From assembly GCA_020628815.1 (NCBI GenBank), contig JAHDEN010000002.1, positions 37,390-101,389 on the forward strand: 64,000 bases of DNA, given 5' to 3'. Positions 61,429 to 64,000 of the stretch are shown here, in pieces. Position numbers and translations under genes: made by a program. The first letter of the stretch is position 1. The number at the start of each line of letters is the position of its first letter. The notes under the pieces were generated by a model. That model was not told the origin of the DNA and made no database searches. It saw nothing but the letters and a program-made list of their open reading frames with translations. The stretch comes from Chloroflexota bacterium (GTDB lineage: Bacteria; Chloroflexota; Anaerolineae; Promineifilales; Promineifilaceae).

Positions 61429-62517
61429 TTAGCTGTACTTTTCTAAGTCGGTTCCAGCGAAGCCTTCGACAATCGCTTTTACCTTTTTAATGTCATCTTT
61501 GTGTACAACCAAAACTGAAGTTGGTGTGTTCACGACAATCATCCCTTCAAGCCCGATCCCCATCACTAATTTGTGATCTTCGTAGTTATAAACCAAGCTA
61601 TCTTTTGAATGCTCATCAATCACAAGGCCACGGGTTACGTTTTCATCGGCCGATGGGTTGATCGCTTCTTTTAATGAATACAAGGTTCCTGGATCTGACC
61701 AGCCCATGGGTGCGTGTAACACGGCCGCCCCAGCAGGGTCAAGGTGAGTCAAAATCGCATCATCAAAGCTAATTGATTCTAAGGTTGGGTAGATGCGATC
61801 TAATGTGGCCTGATATTCGTCTGTTCCCAACGTCGCTGCGATTTCATCCAGCTCTTTGGCCATTTCAGGCATGTGCTTACGATAAGAATCTTGAACGTAG
61901 CCGATGCTGGTGACAAAGTATCCGGTGTTCCAAACACAATTTCCAGATGCATACATTTCTTCACAAAGTGACTGTTCCGGCCGATATGTTAGCTTACCAA
62001 AGTTGTAAAACGCATTGCCACTTGCTTCACCACGTTTGTCGCCCAAATTAATCCAGCCCAAATTTGCGTTTGCAAAACGGGGTGATTCACCCATGAAAAC
62101 CATATCAGCTTCTTTGTCCTGAATGATTTTTTCGGCCGAAGACATTACGCTCTGGAACACAGCCACATCTTTCATGTAATTGTCTCCCCATAAAATTCCA
62201 ACCGGCTCATCAGGTGTACCGCTTTTAGCAAGATGGGCCATTGCCAAGCCTACGGCCGCAGCTAAGTCGCGACGGGTTGGTTCCCCAATCACATTTTCGG
62301 GCGGTACATCTGGCAATTGCTCACGAATGATGTCAGCATACCGTTGGTTTGTAGAGATAAAGATGTTTTCAGCGCCAAACTGGGGCAAAACCCGATCTAC
62401 AGCTAGTTGGATAGTAGAGCGGTCGCCAATGATTGGCTCAAATTGTTTTGGTGAACTTGATAGGCTGATGGGCCATAAGCGACGCCCAAAACCACCTGCA
62501 AAGATGATTACTTTCAT
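61429..62517 (-). CDS. manC: Mannose-1-phosphate guanylyltransferase
   Basis: 362 residues. Nucleotidyltransferase signature IIFAGGFGRRLWPISLSSSPKQF (residues 4-26), then GEPTRRDLAAAVGLAMAHL and GILWGDNYMKDV. It makes GDP-mannose from mannose-1-phosphate and GTP; the C-terminal isomerase domain of bifunctional ManC is missing, so it is the short monofunctional form. GDP-mannose feeds glycan synthesis, so it may serve the operon at 20577-30889, but it is not linked to it. The start is preceded by GGAG at a long spacing (12 nt). Confidence 0.9.
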   Translation of the reverse strand: MKVIIFAGGFGRRLWPISLSSSPKQFEPIIGDRSTIQLAVDRVLPQFGAENIFISTNQRYADIIREQLPDVPPENVIGEPTRRDLAAAVGLAMAHLAKSGTPDEPVGILWGDNYMKDVAVFQSVMSSAEKIIQDKEADMVFMGESPRFANANLGWINLGDKRGEASGNAFYNFGKLTYRPEQSLCEEMYASGNCVWNTGYFVTSIGYVQDSYRKHMPEMAKELDEIAATLGTDEYQATLDRIYPTLESISFDDAILTHLDPAGAAVLHAPMGWSDPGTLYSLKEAINPSADENVTRGLVIDEHSKDSLVYNYEDHKLVMGIGLEGMIVVNTPTSVLVVHKDDIKKVKAIVEGFAGTDLEKYS

Positions 62518-62789
62518 AAAAAAATGTCTCCAATATATTGAAAGGCTATTTGTGAAATTTGAATCTGCATGAACGTTGAATCATGCTAATTTTAAAATTG
62601 AGTGTGGGGGGTAAAAGGTTCACACGCGATGAGACCTTTATAAATTTGAATTTGACTGACTGGTGAATTTTAAAAACAAGAAGTGTCTTTTTGAATGTAA
62701 AGATAGACCATTCAACCTATCTTACTGTGTGTAACTATTGATTGTGAATGGGACTCCCCTCCCTGTTCACTAGACCTTATGCGCTAGGC
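62518..62789. other. 272-bp intergenic region between manC and dprA
   Basis: Holds the manC promoter (minus strand) and the 3' end of dprA. AT-rich; one weak inverted repeat AAAGGT...ACCTTT (about 62617-62641) without a following U-run. No coding frame or recognisable promoter. Confidence 0.4.
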
Positions 62790-63902
62790 TTACCGGTAAA
62801 TAACGTACTTCATTCCACCAACGTGTTGAACCATGCCTTTAAGTTCTAACAACGTCAATGTGCTGCTAACTTCTTTGCTCGGCAGCTTGGCTAGCTTTGC
62901 CAGGTCATCAATATGCTGAGGCTCCCGACTTAAGATTGGCATTAAGGCCGCCTCTTCGGCCGACTCTGGCAACGCCATTTGGAACGCTTGTTGGTGAATT
63001 ATCTGTTCCACTTGGATTTCTTCAAGCACATCTTCAACGCAAGTAATCAATTTGGCACCCTGCTGAATTAATCGATTAGGGCCAGCACTGGCAGGACTAT
63101 TCACGAATCCAGGCACTGCAAAAACTTCTCGATTTTGTTCAACAGCATATTGAGCCGTAATCATCGCACCACTTTTAATCGCCCCTTCAACCACAATGGT
63201 GCCCAGTGAAAGTCCAGAAATAATGCGATTGCGTGGCGGGAAATTTTTACCCTGAGGTTTTGTTTCCAGCGGATAGTCGCTAATGACAGCACCTTGCCCG
63301 CTTTTTAAGATTCGATCAACCAAGTCACGATTTTCTGGTGGATAGATATAGTTCAAACCTGACCCTAAAACCGCAATAGTCCGGCCGCCTGCGTCAAGCG
63401 TAGCATGGTGTGCTTCTGTATCTACCCCTCTGGCTAGCCCGCTAACAACCGTGATACCGCTACGTGCCATGCCTTGCGCCAGTTCGCGACTCATCTGCCG
63501 GCCGTAGCTGGTCAGGCGGCGTGTGCCAACAATCGCTATCGCCTGTCGGTCAGATTCAGTCATCTCTCCCCACACATACAATAATACCGGTGGGGCAGGA
63601 ATCTCTTTTAACGCTATCGGGTAATCGGCCGATTGAATTGAAATGAGCCGAACACCTTTTTGCAACGCTCGATCCAATTCTGAATCTAAGTTGATTTCTG
63701 ATCTAGTTTTTAAAAAGCTTTTTAAAGATCGTTTGTCAAACCCTAATTTTGACAGTTCAGACTCGCTCGCAAACCAAGCGATCTCGGGGGAAGAGAATCT
63801 TGTCAGTAACGCGGCCACTTTAGACGGACCAAGCCCATCAACCAAGTTAAAGCCAAGAAAATATTTTAAATAGATATCGTTTGCATGTTCCTGCTGGCTC
63901 AT
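62790..63902 (-). CDS. dprA: DNA processing protein DprA
   Basis: 370 residues. A helical N-terminal SAM-like region (NLVDGLGPSKVAALLTRF), then the DprA Rossmann domain: AIVGTRRLTSYGRQMSREL, GITVVSGLARGVDTEAHHATLDAGGRTIAVLGSGLNYIYP, and the family block FPPRNRIISGLS, VVEGAIKSGAMITAQYAVEQNREVFAVPGFVNSPASAGPNRLIQQGAKLI; a C-terminal winged-helix follows. DprA loads RecA onto incoming single-stranded DNA in natural transformation. No other competence genes are seen in the window. Confidence 0.95.
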   Translation of the reverse strand: MSQQEHANDIYLKYFLGFNLVDGLGPSKVAALLTRFSSPEIAWFASESELSKLGFDKRSLKSFLKTRSEINLDSELDRALQKGVRLISIQSADYPIALKEIPAPPVLLYVWGEMTESDRQAIAIVGTRRLTSYGRQMSRELAQGMARSGITVVSGLARGVDTEAHHATLDAGGRTIAVLGSGLNYIYPPENRDLVDRILKSGQGAVISDYPLETKPQGKNFPPRNRIISGLSLGTIVVEGAIKSGAMITAQYAVEQNREVFAVPGFVNSPASAGPNRLIQQGAKLITCVEDVLEEIQVEQIIHQQAFQMALPESAEEAALMPILSREPQHIDDLAKLAKLPSKEVSSTLTLLELKGMVQHVGGMKYVIYR

Positions 63903-64000
63903 AAAATTAAAAGTGAAATGAATTATGTTTAAAATGAATTGGATCTAAAGGCACCTGCTTCAATATTTATACGCCCAGTCACACCTAAGGTCAAGCATTT

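Overview
The window reads as a chromosomal segment of a free-living bacterium, most likely a member of the Chloroflexota (Anaerolineae/Caldilineae-like). This placement is inferred from gene content, not from a marker-gene tree. The supporting signs are a secreted protein ending in the YLPLI-type C-terminal motif I associate with Chloroflexota exported proteins, a two-domain cyclase/AAA/TPR signalling protein, large Ig- and propeller-repeat surface proteins, a baseplate-J-like membrane protein next to ruvX, and non-pyrrolysine MttB-family genes. Base composition looks moderate (mid-40s % GC by eye). It is punctuated by a strikingly frequent palindrome, CGGCCG. TGA is a normal stop codon here (for example at 26926-26928, 28005-28007 and 30112-30114), so the code is standard.

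Layout. 1-6786: 3' part of a giant surface protein with a hexapeptide repeat tract, a C25-type cysteine peptidase domain, Ig/cadherin-like domains, a spherulin-4-like domain and three C-terminal modules. 7023-10712: soluble-adenylyl-cyclase-like protein. 10761-13875: small-molecule enzymes (threonine-dehydratase-like, CaiB-type CoA-transferase, PhzF-like), closed by a terminator. 14027-20146 (minus): beta-helix secreted protein, then an MttB-family methyltransferase coupled to a class III aminotransferase. 20559-30889: a tight plus-strand glycan operon with a processive GT2, GT4s, a sulfotransferase-GT4 fusion, an SGNH-like protein, a GSCFA protein and an ABC-2 exporter pair; I read this as synthesis, sulfation/acyl modification and ABC export of a surface polysaccharide. 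30910-33714 (minus): beta-propeller membrane protein. 33789-34391: an AhpD-like gene interrupted by a TGA that looks like a selenocysteine codon followed by a SECIS-like hairpin. 34489-37213 (minus): secreted clan-A glycosidase and a TelA-like protein. 37378-43959 (minus): oligopeptide/dipeptide ABC importer. 44481-47258 (minus): molybdopterin oxidoreductase and a small acidic protein. 47413-51139: secD-secF and a lipoprotein. 51136-53048 (minus): DUF1028 protein and RluA-type pseudouridine synthase. 53107-57967: baseplate-J-like protein, ruvX, cytochrome P450, avtA. 57984-63902 (minus): uridine kinase, tRNA-Thr(CGU), topA, manC, dprA.

The most interesting items are the candidate selenoprotein with its hairpin (33789-34391), the genome-style iterated palindrome CGGCCG, the sulfotransferase-glycosyltransferase fusion inside the export operon, and the peptidase/spherulin surface protein. 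All functional statements come from reading motifs by eye; no database search was possible.
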